Shown here: positions 16,168-26,559 of the stretch, piece by piece
How the letters are laid out: the number at the start of each line of letters is the position of its first letter
Position numbering within the stretch: the first letter of the stretch is position 1
NCBI GenBank assembly: GCA_028287505.1
Contig: JAQBPN010000127.1
Location: forward strand, 1-64,000
Direction: 5' to 3'
Length of the DNA: 64,000 nt
DNA from: Fibrobacterota bacterium
Lineage (GTDB): Bacteria > Fibrobacterota > Fibrobacteria > UBA11236
Notes under the pieces: model-generated
Told to the model about the DNA's origin: nothing
What the model saw: only the letters and a program-made list of their open reading frames with translations
Database searches by the model: none
Program-made: the position numbers and the translations under genes

Positions 16168-17871
16168 ATGTTGAAAAGTCTTGGCCTGAGCGGAAAATTA
16201 TACATCGGGTTCGGCTGTGTCGTATTCATCGCCGCGGCGCTGGGCGTGTTCGCCTATACGCGCCTGCTGGCCATCAACGCGTCCTCCACGATCATCACCA
16301 AGGATTGCCTGCCCGGCGTTCTCGCCATCGGAAAAATCAACAGCTTGGCGAAGGACAACATGCGCTGGACCACGGCGACCTTCCTTGCCGACAACAAGGC
16401 CGAAGTCGCGGTCGAAGAGGACAAGGTCAAGGAAAACATGCTGGCGATGGAAAAGACCCTCAAGGAATACGAGTCCACCATCACCTATCCCAAGGACCGG
16501 GAATTGTTCGAGGCCATCAAAGCGCCGATGGAGGCGTTGCGGAAGGCCCGCACCGTGGTGTTCGAACTCAACTCGGCCGGGAAAATGAAGGAAGCCGAAG
16601 TCGCCTTGAAATCCGACGTCCGGCCGGCGAACGCGAATTTGGAGGAAGGCATCAACGCCCTCATCGATTTCAATACCGAGAACTCCGATAAGGAATCGGT
16701 CGAAATCACCTCGGCGGTGACATCGGCGAAATCCGGCATCGTGATAGGGCTGGCGCTCGCCATCGCTCTGGGCGCATTCATCGGCATCTTCCTCAGCCGC
16801 TCGATCGCCGCGGCCTTGAACCAGGTCATCACTTCCCTGTCGGCGGGCAGCGAGCAGGTATCTTCCGCATCCAGCCAGGTGAGCCAGTCCAGCCAGCAAA
16901 TGGCGGAAGGCGCCAGCGAGCAGGCTTCCTCCCTGGAAGAGACTTCCGCTTCCCTGGAAGAGATGTCCTCCATGACCAAGCAGAACAGCGAGAACTCCCG
17001 TCAGGCCAATGTCATGGCCACGGAAACCCGCACCGCCGTGGAAAAGAGCCGCGAGGCCATGAACCGCATGGGCGATGCCATCGTGAAGATCAAAGGCTCA
17101 TCCGATCAGACGGCCAAGATCATCAAGACCATCGACGAGATAGCCTTCCAGACCAACCTGCTTGCCCTGAACGCCGCTGTGGAAGCGGCCCGCGCCGGCG
17201 ATGCCGGCAAGGGCTTCGCGGTGGTGGCCGAAGAAGTGCGCAACCTGGCGCAACGCAGCGCCGAGGCGGCCAAGACCACGGCTTCCTTGATCGAGGAATC
17301 CCAACAGAATGCCAACAACGGCGTATCCGTGTCCAACGAAGTGGCGGGAATCCTCACCCAGATTGTGGAGAGCGTAAGCAAGTTGGCCCAGCTTATCGGC
17401 GAAGTGTCGGCTGCCAGCGATGAACAAAGCAAAGGCATCGAGCAGATCGGCACCGCGGTCACCCAGATGGACAAGCTCACCCAGTCCAACGCGGCCAATG
17501 CCGAGGAATCGGCGAGCGCCAGCGAGGAGTTGGCCGCCCAGGCCAAGGAGCTCGGAGACATGGTGCAGGTGCTGGTGGGCATCGTCAAAGGCGCCGGCGC
17601 CCGGGGAGAAGCGATTTCGATGGCTTCCGCCGGACCCAAGTCCGTTTCCCGCCCAACGGCCCCGGCCGTCCGCAAGGCGCCCGTTTCCGCGGCCTCCAAG
17701 CCCGTTTCCCGGAATGCCCATGGGAAAGACTGGAGCCCCGCCGGTTCCAACGGAAAGCCGGCGCACATCGGACGCAACGGACATGCCCGCGTGGCGGTAT
17801 CCTCCAATGGACATGCCCTCAACTCCGATCAGGTGATCCCCATGGACGATTCGGATATGAAGGATTTTTGA
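16168..17871 (+). CDS. Methyl-accepting chemotaxis protein without a clear HAMP domain
   Basis: 567 residues. TM1 ~10-31; periplasmic four-helix-bundle-like sensor ~35-188; TM2 ~189-210. The long cytoplasmic coiled coil starts almost at once ([20 protein letters not shown]) without a recognisable HAMP. The signalling tip is at ~320-345 ([41 protein letters not shown]). Glu/Gln-rich methylation segments flank it ([34 protein letters not shown]). The tail (~480-567) is Ala/Pro/Ser-rich and ends in an acidic DDSDMKDF. It lies between cheW and cheR, so it is probably the cognate receptor. Ligand unknown. Confidence 0.94.
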   Translation: MLKSLGLSGKLYIGFGCVVFIAAALGVFAYTRLLAINASSTIITKDCLPGVLAIGKINSLAKDNMRWTTATFLADNKAEVAVEEDKVKENMLAMEKTLKEYESTITYPKDRELFEAIKAPMEALRKARTVVFELNSAGKMKEAEVALKSDVRPANANLEEGINALIDFNTENSDKESVEITSAVTSAKSGIVIGLALAIALGAFIGIFLSRSIAAALNQVITSLSAGSEQVSSASSQVSQSSQQMAEGASEQASSLEETSASLEEMSSMTKQNSENSRQANVMATETRTAVEKSREAMNRMGDAIVKIKGSSDQTAKIIKTIDEIAFQTNLLALNAAVEAARAGDAGKGFAVVAEEVRNLAQRSAEAAKTTASLIEESQQNANNGVSVSNEVAGILTQIVESVSKLAQLIGEVSAASDEQSKGIEQIGTAVTQMDKLTQSNAANAEESASASEELAAQAKELGDMVQVLVGIVKGAGARGEAISMASAGPKSVSRPTAPAVRKAPVSAASKPVSRNAHGKDWSPAGSNGKPAHIGRNGHARVAVSSNGHALNSDQVIPMDDSDMKDF

Positions 17872-17879
17872 AATTGGAA

Positions 17880-18686
17880 ATGAATCAGGATTCTTTCGAT
17901 GAGTTCCGCTCGCTGGTCTACGCCAAGAGCGGAATCACCCTGGGCCAAGGCAAGGAAGCCCTGGTCAGTTCCCGCGTGGGCAAGCGCATGCGCCAGTTGG
18001 GCCTGGGCGATTTCCGGTCCTACCTGGATTGGGTGAAAGGCAAGGGCGGCGAAGACGAGATGGTCCAGCTCCTGGACGCCATCTCCACCAACGTCACCAG
18101 CTTCTTCCGGGAGCCGGAGCATTTCGACTTCGTCCGGGAGAAGATGACCGACTGGCTGGGGAAGAAGCAGACGCGCTTCCGCCTATGGTCCGCGGCCTCT
18201 TCCACGGGGGAGGAACCCTATACCCTGGCCATGACCCTGCGGGAGTGCCAGCCCGGGCCGGAATGCGACATCCGCATCCTGGCGACGGACATTTCCACGC
18301 GCGTCCTTGCGGCCGCGCAGGAAGGCATCTACCCCGAGTCCAAGATGTCGACCCTTCCCGGCGGCTATGCGGCGCGGTATTTCACGAAGCGGCGGGACAA
18401 GGATTCCGTGGTCTATGCCGCGGGTGAAAATCTGCGCAACCTGATCCTCTACAAAAGGCTCAACCTGGCCTTCCCTCCTTTCCCGATGCAAGGACCCATG
18501 GACATGATCCTCTGCAGGAACGTGATGATTTATTTCGACAACCCCGTGCGGGAACGGCTCCTGGCCGAATTCCACCGCTTGCTCAGGCCCGGCGGTTATC
18601 TCCTGGTGGGGCACTCCGAAAGCCTCACCGGACTGAGCGTCGGCTTCAAGAGCATCCGTCCTTCCATTTATCGGAAGGATGCATGA
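17880..18686 (+). CDS. cheR: Chemotaxis methyltransferase CheR
   Basis: 268 residues from ATG 17880; an in-frame TTG at 17868 would overlap the receptor stop and cannot be excluded. The N-terminal helical domain (~1-75) is followed by the SAM-dependent methyltransferase with WSAASSTGEEPYTLAM (SAM motif), NVMIYFDNPVRERLL and LLRPGGYLLVGHSESL. Methylates receptor glutamates using S-adenosylmethionine. Starts within a few bases of the receptor stop and overlaps cheD by 4 bases (ATGA), so it is translationally coupled. Confidence 0.95.
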   Translation: MNQDSFDEFRSLVYAKSGITLGQGKEALVSSRVGKRMRQLGLGDFRSYLDWVKGKGGEDEMVQLLDAISTNVTSFFREPEHFDFVREKMTDWLGKKQTRFRLWSAASSTGEEPYTLAMTLRECQPGPECDIRILATDISTRVLAAAQEGIYPESKMSTLPGGYAARYFTKRRDKDSVVYAAGENLRNLILYKRLNLAFPPFPMQGPMDMILCRNVMIYFDNPVRERLLAEFHRLLRPGGYLLVGHSESLTGLSVGFKSIRPSIYRKDA

Positions 18687-19159
18687 GCATTATCGTCGGC
18701 ATATCCGACATGAAAATATCCTCCGATCCGGGCGACGTGCTGGCCACCTACGCGCTGGGTTCCTGCGTGGGCCTTTCCCTGTTCGATCCCGAAAGGCGCA
18801 TCGGCGGCCTGATCCACTGCATGCTGCCCCTTTCCAAGATCGATCCGGTCAAGGCGGGAAACAATCCCTACATGTTCGTCGATACGGGGGTATCCGCCAT
18901 GCTCCAGATCCTGTTCGACATGGGCGCGCAGAGGAAAAGCCTGCAGGCCAAGGTGGCGGGCGCGTCCAAGATCATGGACGCCAACAGCGTGTTCAACATC
19001 GGCGAGCGCAACCACACGGTGTTGCGGAAAGTCCTCTGGAAAAACAATATCCTGGTTTCCGGGGAAGACGTGGGGGGCAACGCGCCCCGGACCATGTACC
19101 TGCATATGGACACCGGGAAGACGATCCTCAAGGTCGCCGGCGAAGAGAAGGAGATCTGA
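18683..19159 (+). CDS. cheD: Chemoreceptor glutamine deamidase CheD
   Basis: 158 residues with the CheD active-site residues C28 (TYALGSCVG) and H45 (GGLIHCMLP). Deamidates receptor glutamines; in several bacteria it also binds CheC/CheX-type phosphatases and stimulates them, which is relevant because cheX2 is two genes on. Start ATG overlaps the cheR stop. Normal family length. Confidence 0.95.
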   Translation: MSIIVGISDMKISSDPGDVLATYALGSCVGLSLFDPERRIGGLIHCMLPLSKIDPVKAGNNPYMFVDTGVSAMLQILFDMGAQRKSLQAKVAGASKIMDANSVFNIGERNHTVLRKVLWKNNILVSGEDVGGNAPRTMYLHMDTGKTILKVAGEEKEI

Positions 19160-19162
19160 TCC

Positions 19163-19544
19163 ATGGCCTACAACATTCTCGTGGTGGACGATTCCGCGAC
19201 CGTCAGGGCCGTCATCGCCAAGTCCCTGAACCTGGCGGGCGTGGACTTGGGCTCCCTGTTCCAGGCGGCGAACGGGGCGGAAGGCCTTGAGATTCTCCGC
19301 AAGGAATGGGTGGATCTGGTGCTGGCCGATATCAACATGCCCGTCATGGGCGGCGTGGCCATGGTGGAGGAAATGAAGGGGGATGAGTCCCTGAAGGGCA
19401 TTCCCGTGATCATCGTTTCCACCGAGGGCAGCGTCACGCGGCTGCAAGGGCTTAAGGATAAGGGCGTCAGCGCCTTTCTGCGCAAACCCTTCGCGCCCGA
19501 GGATCTCAAGAGAGCGGTGGACTCCCTGTTGAAAGGAGACGGCA

Positions 19545-19552
<8 letters not shown>
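19163..19552 (+). CDS. cheY: CheY-type response regulator (cheY2)
   Basis: 129-residue receiver domain. D9-D10 (VVDDSAT), phospho-acceptor D56 (LADINMPVMGG), Thr/Ser of VSTEGS and the Lys of LRKPF are present. It has an insert-like stretch, NLAGVDLGSLFQA, before beta-2. No output domain. 3 bases after cheD; its 3' end overlaps cheX2 by 8 bases, pairing this regulator with a dedicated phosphatase. Confidence 0.95.
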
Positions 19553-21981
<2,429 letters not shown>

Positions 21982-22058
21982 TTTTTCCAAGCTCACTTAT
22001 ACGCGACCGGAATCGTTCCCCTCCGATCTTTTCATTGGGTTGGATGTAAATTTCAACC

Positions 22059-22520
22059 ATGTCCGAAAAAACCCTTCGCTACGCCGCCAAGGCCTTGATC
22101 ATAGAGAACGGCCGGGTGTTGTGCCTGCGCAAGCAAGGCGACATCGGCGGGTACTACGTTCTGCCGGGAGGCGGGCAGGATCCCGGGGAGCTCCTGCCCG
22201 GAACGTTGGCGCGGGAATGTCTGGAAGAGCTCGGAGCCAAGGTGGAAGTGGGCCGCCTGCGCTTTGTGCAGGAGTATATCGGCGGCAACCATCTGTTCAA
22301 GGATGTGCATGGGAAGATGCATTTCGTGAACCTGTATTTCGAATGCCGGTTGTCGGAGCCGGTGCTGTCCCATCCCTTGTCTCCGGACGCGGGCCAGGTG
22401 GGGTTGGAATGGCTCGAGATCGAAAAGCTGGGCGAGGCGGCCTTCTTTCCCCGGGCGCTGGCCGGCAGGTTGGGGCGGGATGGGGAAGCTGGGCCGGTTT
22501 ATCTGGGGGACTCGGTTTGA
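22059..22520 (+). CDS. NUDIX hydrolase
   Basis: 153 residues with a complete Nudix box GGGQDPGELLPGTLAREC continuing to LEELGA (pattern Gx5Ex7RExxEExG), the metal-dependent site that hydrolyses nucleoside-diphosphate-linked substrates. Precise substrate unknown; the small single-domain form is typical of nucleotide or NDP-sugar housekeeping enzymes. Not part of the che operon (77-base gap, different style). Followed after 16 bases by the GyrI-like gene. Confidence 0.92.
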   Translation: MSEKTLRYAAKALIIENGRVLCLRKQGDIGGYYVLPGGGQDPGELLPGTLARECLEELGAKVEVGRLRFVQEYIGGNHLFKDVHGKMHFVNLYFECRLSEPVLSHPLSPDAGQVGLEWLEIEKLGEAAFFPRALAGRLGRDGEAGPVYLGDSV

Positions 22521-22536
22521 AAAATGGAGAGGCATG

Positions 22537-22995
22537 ATGGCTGACGTGGGTTTCAAGCATATGACGGCTGAACCTTTCACTTTTCTGCATGGGAAGGTGG
22601 AAACCGGCTTCGACGGAATCGGAGAGGCCGGTCAGGAGATCCTGGCCGGACTGGAACCGTTCATCGCAGCGAATGGCATCACGGTCACTGGCCCCGGTGT
22701 GTGGAGCTATAATCAACTGGGAGGCGGAAGGGTCCTTCTCAGGGCCGGGGTTCCCATCCAGGCAGGGCCGCAGTCCCGGGACGGATTCTTCGTGACCCGG
22801 GAAGACGAATGGAAATGCGTTTCCACGGAATACCTGGGATCGATGGCCGGGATTGGGATTGCATGGGATCGATTCATCGCGGCGATTCTGGAGGCGGGCC
22901 TGGTTCCTGCCAAGGAAAACCGGGAAATCTACCGCAAGTGGATCGCCATGGACTCGCCCGAAAACGTGACGGAACTTCAGGTGAGGATAGCATGA
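22537..22995 (+). CDS. GyrI-like / AraC effector-binding-type small-molecule binding protein
   Basis: 152 residues resembling the stand-alone SHS2-type effector-binding domain (GyrI-like): paired strands such as GPGVWSYNQLGGGRVLLRAGVPI and a final acidic beta strand NVTELQVRIA. ATG 22537 is chosen over 22534 because GGAGAGG (22526-22532) then has a 4-base spacer. These domains bind diverse small molecules; some are hydrolases. Runs directly into the next gene with a 4-base ATGA overlap if that gene starts at 22992. Confidence 0.7.
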   Translation: MADVGFKHMTAEPFTFLHGKVETGFDGIGEAGQEILAGLEPFIAANGITVTGPGVWSYNQLGGGRVLLRAGVPIQAGPQSRDGFFVTREDEWKCVSTEYLGSMAGIGIAWDRFIAAILEAGLVPAKENREIYRKWIAMDSPENVTELQVRIA

Positions 22996-23021
22996 GGCGA
23001 TGCCTAAGGATGGATGAAAGA

Positions 23022-23450
23022 ATGAAACCGATACGGATGATCTTGTTTCTGGTTTTCGCCTGTCTTGGCGCGGCCAAGGCGGATGAGCGGATGAACGCCA
23101 TGGTGGGCCTTTGGTATGGTCCCTACAACGGCTATTCCTTCGAATACGATTTGATCGCCCAGTTCTGGAAGAGCAACGGATGGAAGGGCAACATCACGGG
23201 TCCCTACCTGTCGGACGAGATCGGGACCGAGTCCAACCGCCTGGGGATCGGGTTCGCCACGGGACGACGGGTCGATGAGAGGGGCACCTTCGCCGTCGCA
23301 GCGACCTTGTTCGAACAGAATCGTTGGGGCCGATTTTCGGAAACGGACGTCGGGGCCGAGGCGCGCATGAGCCTGTTCATCTTCGGGGTGAAGCTGGGGT
23401 TGATCGAGAATTGGAAAAAGCTGTATTGGCAGGTGGGCTTGAGCTATTGA
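23022..23450 (+). CDS. Small exported hypothetical protein
   Basis: 142 residues from ATG 23022 (an alternative ATG at 22992 overlaps the upstream stop). A signal peptide (MKPIRMILFLVFACLGAAKA) precedes a mature part with alternating aromatic strands (VGLWYGPYNGYSFEYDL, LFIFGVKLGLIENWKKLYWQVGLSY), ending on Tyr like many outer-membrane proteins. Looks like a small beta barrel or periplasmic beta protein. Not recognised. Converges with the kinase gene, 6 bases apart. Confidence 0.6.
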   Translation: MKPIRMILFLVFACLGAAKADERMNAMVGLWYGPYNGYSFEYDLIAQFWKSNGWKGNITGPYLSDEIGTESNRLGIGFATGRRVDERGTFAVAATLFEQNRWGRFSETDVGAEARMSLFIFGVKLGLIENWKKLYWQVGLSY

Positions 23451-23456
23451 ACGGTT

Positions 23457-25034
23457 TCAGGGCAGTTTTTTCTGTCCCAGGGGCGGCAGTTCGATCGCGA
23501 AGCGGGTGCCTTCTCCCGGCCTTGAATAGACATAGAGATTGCCCCCGCGATCGCTGACGCAGCGGGCGGCCAAGGCAAGCCCCAGGCCCCGGCCGGAAAC
23601 CATGTCCGCTTCCTGCCGCGTAGTGAACCGTTCCAGGAAAATCAGTCCCAGCTTGCCCACGTCGTCCAAGGCATCGGCATCCGCGCGGGAAAGCAGCCCC
23701 AGCGCCACGCCCCTGTCGGCGATGACGGCGGGATCCATGCCCCTGCCGTCGTCGCGGATGCGCAGGAAAATCCGATCTTCCTCGGCCACGTATTCGAACC
23801 CGATTTCGGCTTCGCCCTTGCCAGCGGCTTCGCGCTCGGCCGGGGATTCTATGCCATGGTCCACCATGTTGCGCAGGATATGCACCAAGGCCTCGTCCAC
23901 GCGGGAGAACGATTCCGGATGCACGTCGCCGGTATTGCTGGTGACGCGGAAGTTGACCTGCTTGCCCAGGTTGTGGGCGATGCGCTCCACCAGGTTCCCG
24001 TATTTGCGCGCCAGGTAGGCGGGACTCAGGAAGGGCAGCTTGCGGGTGGCCTCGATGACGGCGCGCAGGGGCGGTTCCAGCCTGGCCGGATCCAATTCGG
24101 CCGAACCCGCGACCAGGCGATCCAGTTTCCATTTCAGGATGCGCGTCATGGCGTCCTGGCCTTCGCCCGCAATCAGCTTCATGGCCCTGATGAGTTCGTC
24201 CAGCTGCATCCGCAGGCCCGCCAGGGAAGCGGTCAATCTCGACGAGGTCCTTTCGGAACCCGCGGTCGGATGTTTCAGCGCTTCCAACAGGTCTTCCGAT
24301 TCCTGCGCTCCGGCCGCCAGGCTTTCGAACCCGAAAGCGCCGGCGTTGCCTTTGACCATGTGCAGCTCCCGGAACAGGCGTTGGCCCGCGCTCTCGTCGG
24401 CGCTTATGCTTTCAGCGGTGCCTACGCTTTCAGCAACGCTTTCGCTCTTAGCGACGCTTCCCTGCCATAGGCCCGGCTGGTTTTCCCCGGCGCGCGCGCG
24501 GGAGGCCAGGAATCTTTCCCATTCGCGCCGCGCTCCTTCCAGGCGCATGCGGGCGTCCTCCAGGAAGGCGCCCACCGTTTCCGGAGGGTTGGCGGCGAGG
24601 GCCAGTACGTCGCGGATTTCCAGCTTGTGCCGCTCGCGCTCCTCTTCAAGCTGCCGCACCATGGCGCGGCTGGGAGCGGTGTCGATGGCGAACACGGCGA
24701 TGGCGATCAGGTTTCCGTTCCCATCCTCCAGCTTGCGATACGCCAGGCGGACGGGGCCTTCGTCTTCTTTCCTACCGCTCCAGATTTCCTGCACCGGAGC
24801 CAATGGCGCCAATTTGTCCCAGCGCATATCGCGATGCCGCTTGCCTACCAGATCGAGCCACTTGCCGAATTGGAGTTCCTGTTCCGCGTTGAGGCCGAAG
24901 GCCTTGTTCAACGGGATGCGGGCCGCGGGCGCGCCCGGTCCGCCAGCGGCCGACAGTTGCCCGGCCAGCGCGGCGGAAGACGTTACCGTTCCGTCCAGAT
25001 GGATGAGGAAAAAGCCTGCGCTACCGGCGTCCAT
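23457..25034 (-). CDS. CheA-like hybrid-free histidine kinase with Hpt and ATPase domains only
   Basis: 525 residues. Residues ~1-120 are PAS-like (GFFLIHLDGTV); a coiled coil follows (~125-180); then a low-complexity Ser/Ala/Glu linker (SVAKSESVAESVGTAES). The Hpt-like domain has H225 (FRELHMVKGNAGAFGF). The C-terminal HATPase of CheA type has the N box HILRNMVDHGIE and G boxes RIRDDGRGMD and SGRGLGLALA. No CheW-like domain and no obvious CheA dimerisation domain, so it probably does not join a receptor array. The receiver gene 25056-25442 lies immediately upstream on the same strand and is the likely phosphorylation target. Confidence 0.88.
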   Translation of the reverse strand: MDAGSAGFFLIHLDGTVTSSAALAGQLSAAGGPGAPAARIPLNKAFGLNAEQELQFGKWLDLVGKRHRDMRWDKLAPLAPVQEIWSGRKEDEGPVRLAYRKLEDGNGNLIAIAVFAIDTAPSRAMVRQLEEERERHKLEIRDVLALAANPPETVGAFLEDARMRLEGARREWERFLASRARAGENQPGLWQGSVAKSESVAESVGTAESISADESAGQRLFRELHMVKGNAGAFGFESLAAGAQESEDLLEALKHPTAGSERTSSRLTASLAGLRMQLDELIRAMKLIAGEGQDAMTRILKWKLDRLVAGSAELDPARLEPPLRAVIEATRKLPFLSPAYLARKYGNLVERIAHNLGKQVNFRVTSNTGDVHPESFSRVDEALVHILRNMVDHGIESPAEREAAGKGEAEIGFEYVAEEDRIFLRIRDDGRGMDPAVIADRGVALGLLSRADADALDDVGKLGLIFLERFTTRQEADMVSGRGLGLALAARCVSDRGGNLYVYSRPGEGTRFAIELPPLGQKKLP

Positions 25035-25055
25035 GCAGTGCCGTCGCGGTCCGTG

Positions 25056-25442
25056 TTACGGGGATTGGAGGATCTCGGCCACGGTGGCCTTGAAGTCCCG
25101 GACGAAATCGTCCTTGTCGAAGCGGAGGGGCTTTTCGACATAACTCTTGGCGCCGATGGCCAGGCATTCCAGCAGCAGCGGGCCTTTCACGGCGGAAATC
25201 ACCAGCACGCGGGCGTCCGGAAACTCCTTCATGATCAGGGAGAGCGCTCCGCGGCCGTCCAGCTTGGGCATGGTCAGGTCCATGGTGATCAAATCCGGTT
25301 TGTGGGCACGGTACATCTCCACGGCTTCTTCGCCGTTCTCGCCGGTGGCGGCCACCTTGAATCCCATCACGTCGGCGAAGAACCTGCCCAATTGCATGGT
25401 CTGGAACTTCGAATCGTCGACGATGACCACGGTCTTATCCAC
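25056..25442 (-). CDS. CheY-like response regulator (partner of CheA-like kinase)
   Basis: 128-residue receiver domain with D9-D10 (VIVDDSK), phospho-acceptor D55 (ITMDLTMPKLDG), Ser of ISAVKG and Lys of VEKPLR. The start is GTG 25442 with GGGGAA 5 bases before it. Positioned 21 bases before the CheA-like kinase, forming a two-gene operon; the CheX-like gene just upstream (25500-26000) could dephosphorylate it. Confidence 0.93.
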   Translation of the reverse strand: MDKTVVIVDDSKFQTMQLGRFFADVMGFKVAATGENGEEAVEMYRAHKPDLITMDLTMPKLDGRGALSLIMKEFPDARVLVISAVKGPLLLECLAIGAKSYVEKPLRFDKDDFVRDFKATVAEILQSP

Positions 25443-25499
25443 GGATTCCCCTTTCGCCCATTATATCACCGCGCTCCGTTCCCGGCCATCTCTTGCCTT

Positions 25500-26000
25500 T
25501 CATGCGATGGATTGGATGCAGGTGGCGAACTTGAAGGCCAGGTTTTGGGGGATGCAGGCGAATTCGAAAAAGACCCCTTCTTCGGCGCGGATGCGAAAAG
25601 CCTGGGTGCCGGAGAAATTGCCCACTTTGGGCGGCGAAATCTCGGTGTTGGGGGCGTTTTCCAGCTTGGAGAGCAGCCAGGCCAGGCGGGAGGATACGAA
25701 GTTCAGGATTTCCGCGTTGGCGGAAATCACCAGTTTCAGGGCCTCTTCCCGGGGCCGATCCGGCAGCATGCGCTTGCCCAACCGCACCATGGAATCGGTT
25801 TCCATTACCAGGAAAGACAGGACCTGGGAAGCCGGGGACATGGCCAATTGGGAGATGACCACGGGGGATTGCACCGTATAAAGCCCCTGGGTTTTGGCGG
25901 ACCGGCCCGCAAAAGGGTCGGGATAAACCCCTTGCAGGCCGCCGGTGATGAGACGGACGAGATTATTCCCGATAAGATCCCGGACGACGGATTCCTTCAT
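25500..26000 (-). CDS. CheX-like phosphatase candidate (third copy)
   Basis: 166 residues from ATG 26000; the open frame continues upstream without a better start. The second half carries the CheC/CheX-type helix with E97-N100 (SANAEILNFVSSRLAWLL), and the protein ends in two strands as in CheX. Weak overall similarity to cheX1/cheX2, so the assignment rests on the ExxN helix and its context: upstream of a receiver and a CheA-like kinase on the same strand. 57 bases separate it from the receiver gene. Confidence 0.65.
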   Translation of the reverse strand: MKESVVRDLIGNNLVRLITGGLQGVYPDPFAGRSAKTQGLYTVQSPVVISQLAMSPASQVLSFLVMETDSMVRLGKRMLPDRPREEALKLVISANAEILNFVSSRLAWLLSKLENAPNTEISPPKVGNFSGTQAFRIRAEEGVFFEFACIPQNLAFKFATCIQSIA

Positions 26001-26085
26001 GGACTCTGCGATTATAGCATAGGCGGTTCCGGAAAGGCTCCGGCCCCATTGACTTGCCCCATAAGGCTGTGATTTAATTTCCCCA

Positions 26086-26559
26086 GTGCAGACCACCGCC
26101 TCGCCCGGTAAGGATATCCCCAGGGTTCTCCATATCGATTTCCCTGCGGCCATCCTGAAATTATTGGAGACCACCTTCCAGAATCGTGGCCTGGCTTGGG
26201 AGTCGTGCGATTCCGGGGTCCAGGGATTCCACATGGCCCTGGTGCAGGACTACAATCTCATTTTCCTGGCGGTGCGGGAAAACACCATCGACGGTTTGCG
26301 CATCGTCAAAGGTCTGCACCGCGCCGGGGTGAAATCGCCCATCATCCTCTTCATGCCTTCCAGGGAATTGGAGCTCCGCCGGGGGGAATTTGCCCGTTAC
26401 CCCAATGTGATCGCCTGCCTGGCCAAGCCTCTGGACCTGAGGCAGGTGGACAAGGCCATGGACTTCCTGCGCCATCCCCCTTCTTTGAAGCCTCAGGACA
26501 AGGCCAAGCTGCTCGAGGTCCTGGCGCGGATCGAAAGGACCGTCAGTGCCGAAGTTTAG
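26086..26559 (+). CDS. Receiver-like protein lacking the phospho-acceptor Asp
   Basis: 157 residues from GTG 26086. Residues ~12-130 follow the receiver fold (VLHIDFPAAILKLLE, then LIFLAVRENTIDGLRIVKGLH and CLAKPLDLRQ). At the position of the phosphorylated Asp it has A62, and the usual acidic pair is reduced to a single D18; the conserved Lys (K114) remains. It should therefore not be phosphorylated in the normal way and is probably an atypical, protein-binding receiver. Its 3' end overlaps the FapA gene by 14 bases, so the two are co-translated. Confidence 0.8.
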   Translation: MQTTASPGKDIPRVLHIDFPAAILKLLETTFQNRGLAWESCDSGVQGFHMALVQDYNLIFLAVRENTIDGLRIVKGLHRAGVKSPIILFMPSRELELRRGEFARYPNVIACLAKPLDLRQVDKAMDFLRHPPSLKPQDKAKLLEVLARIERTVSAEV

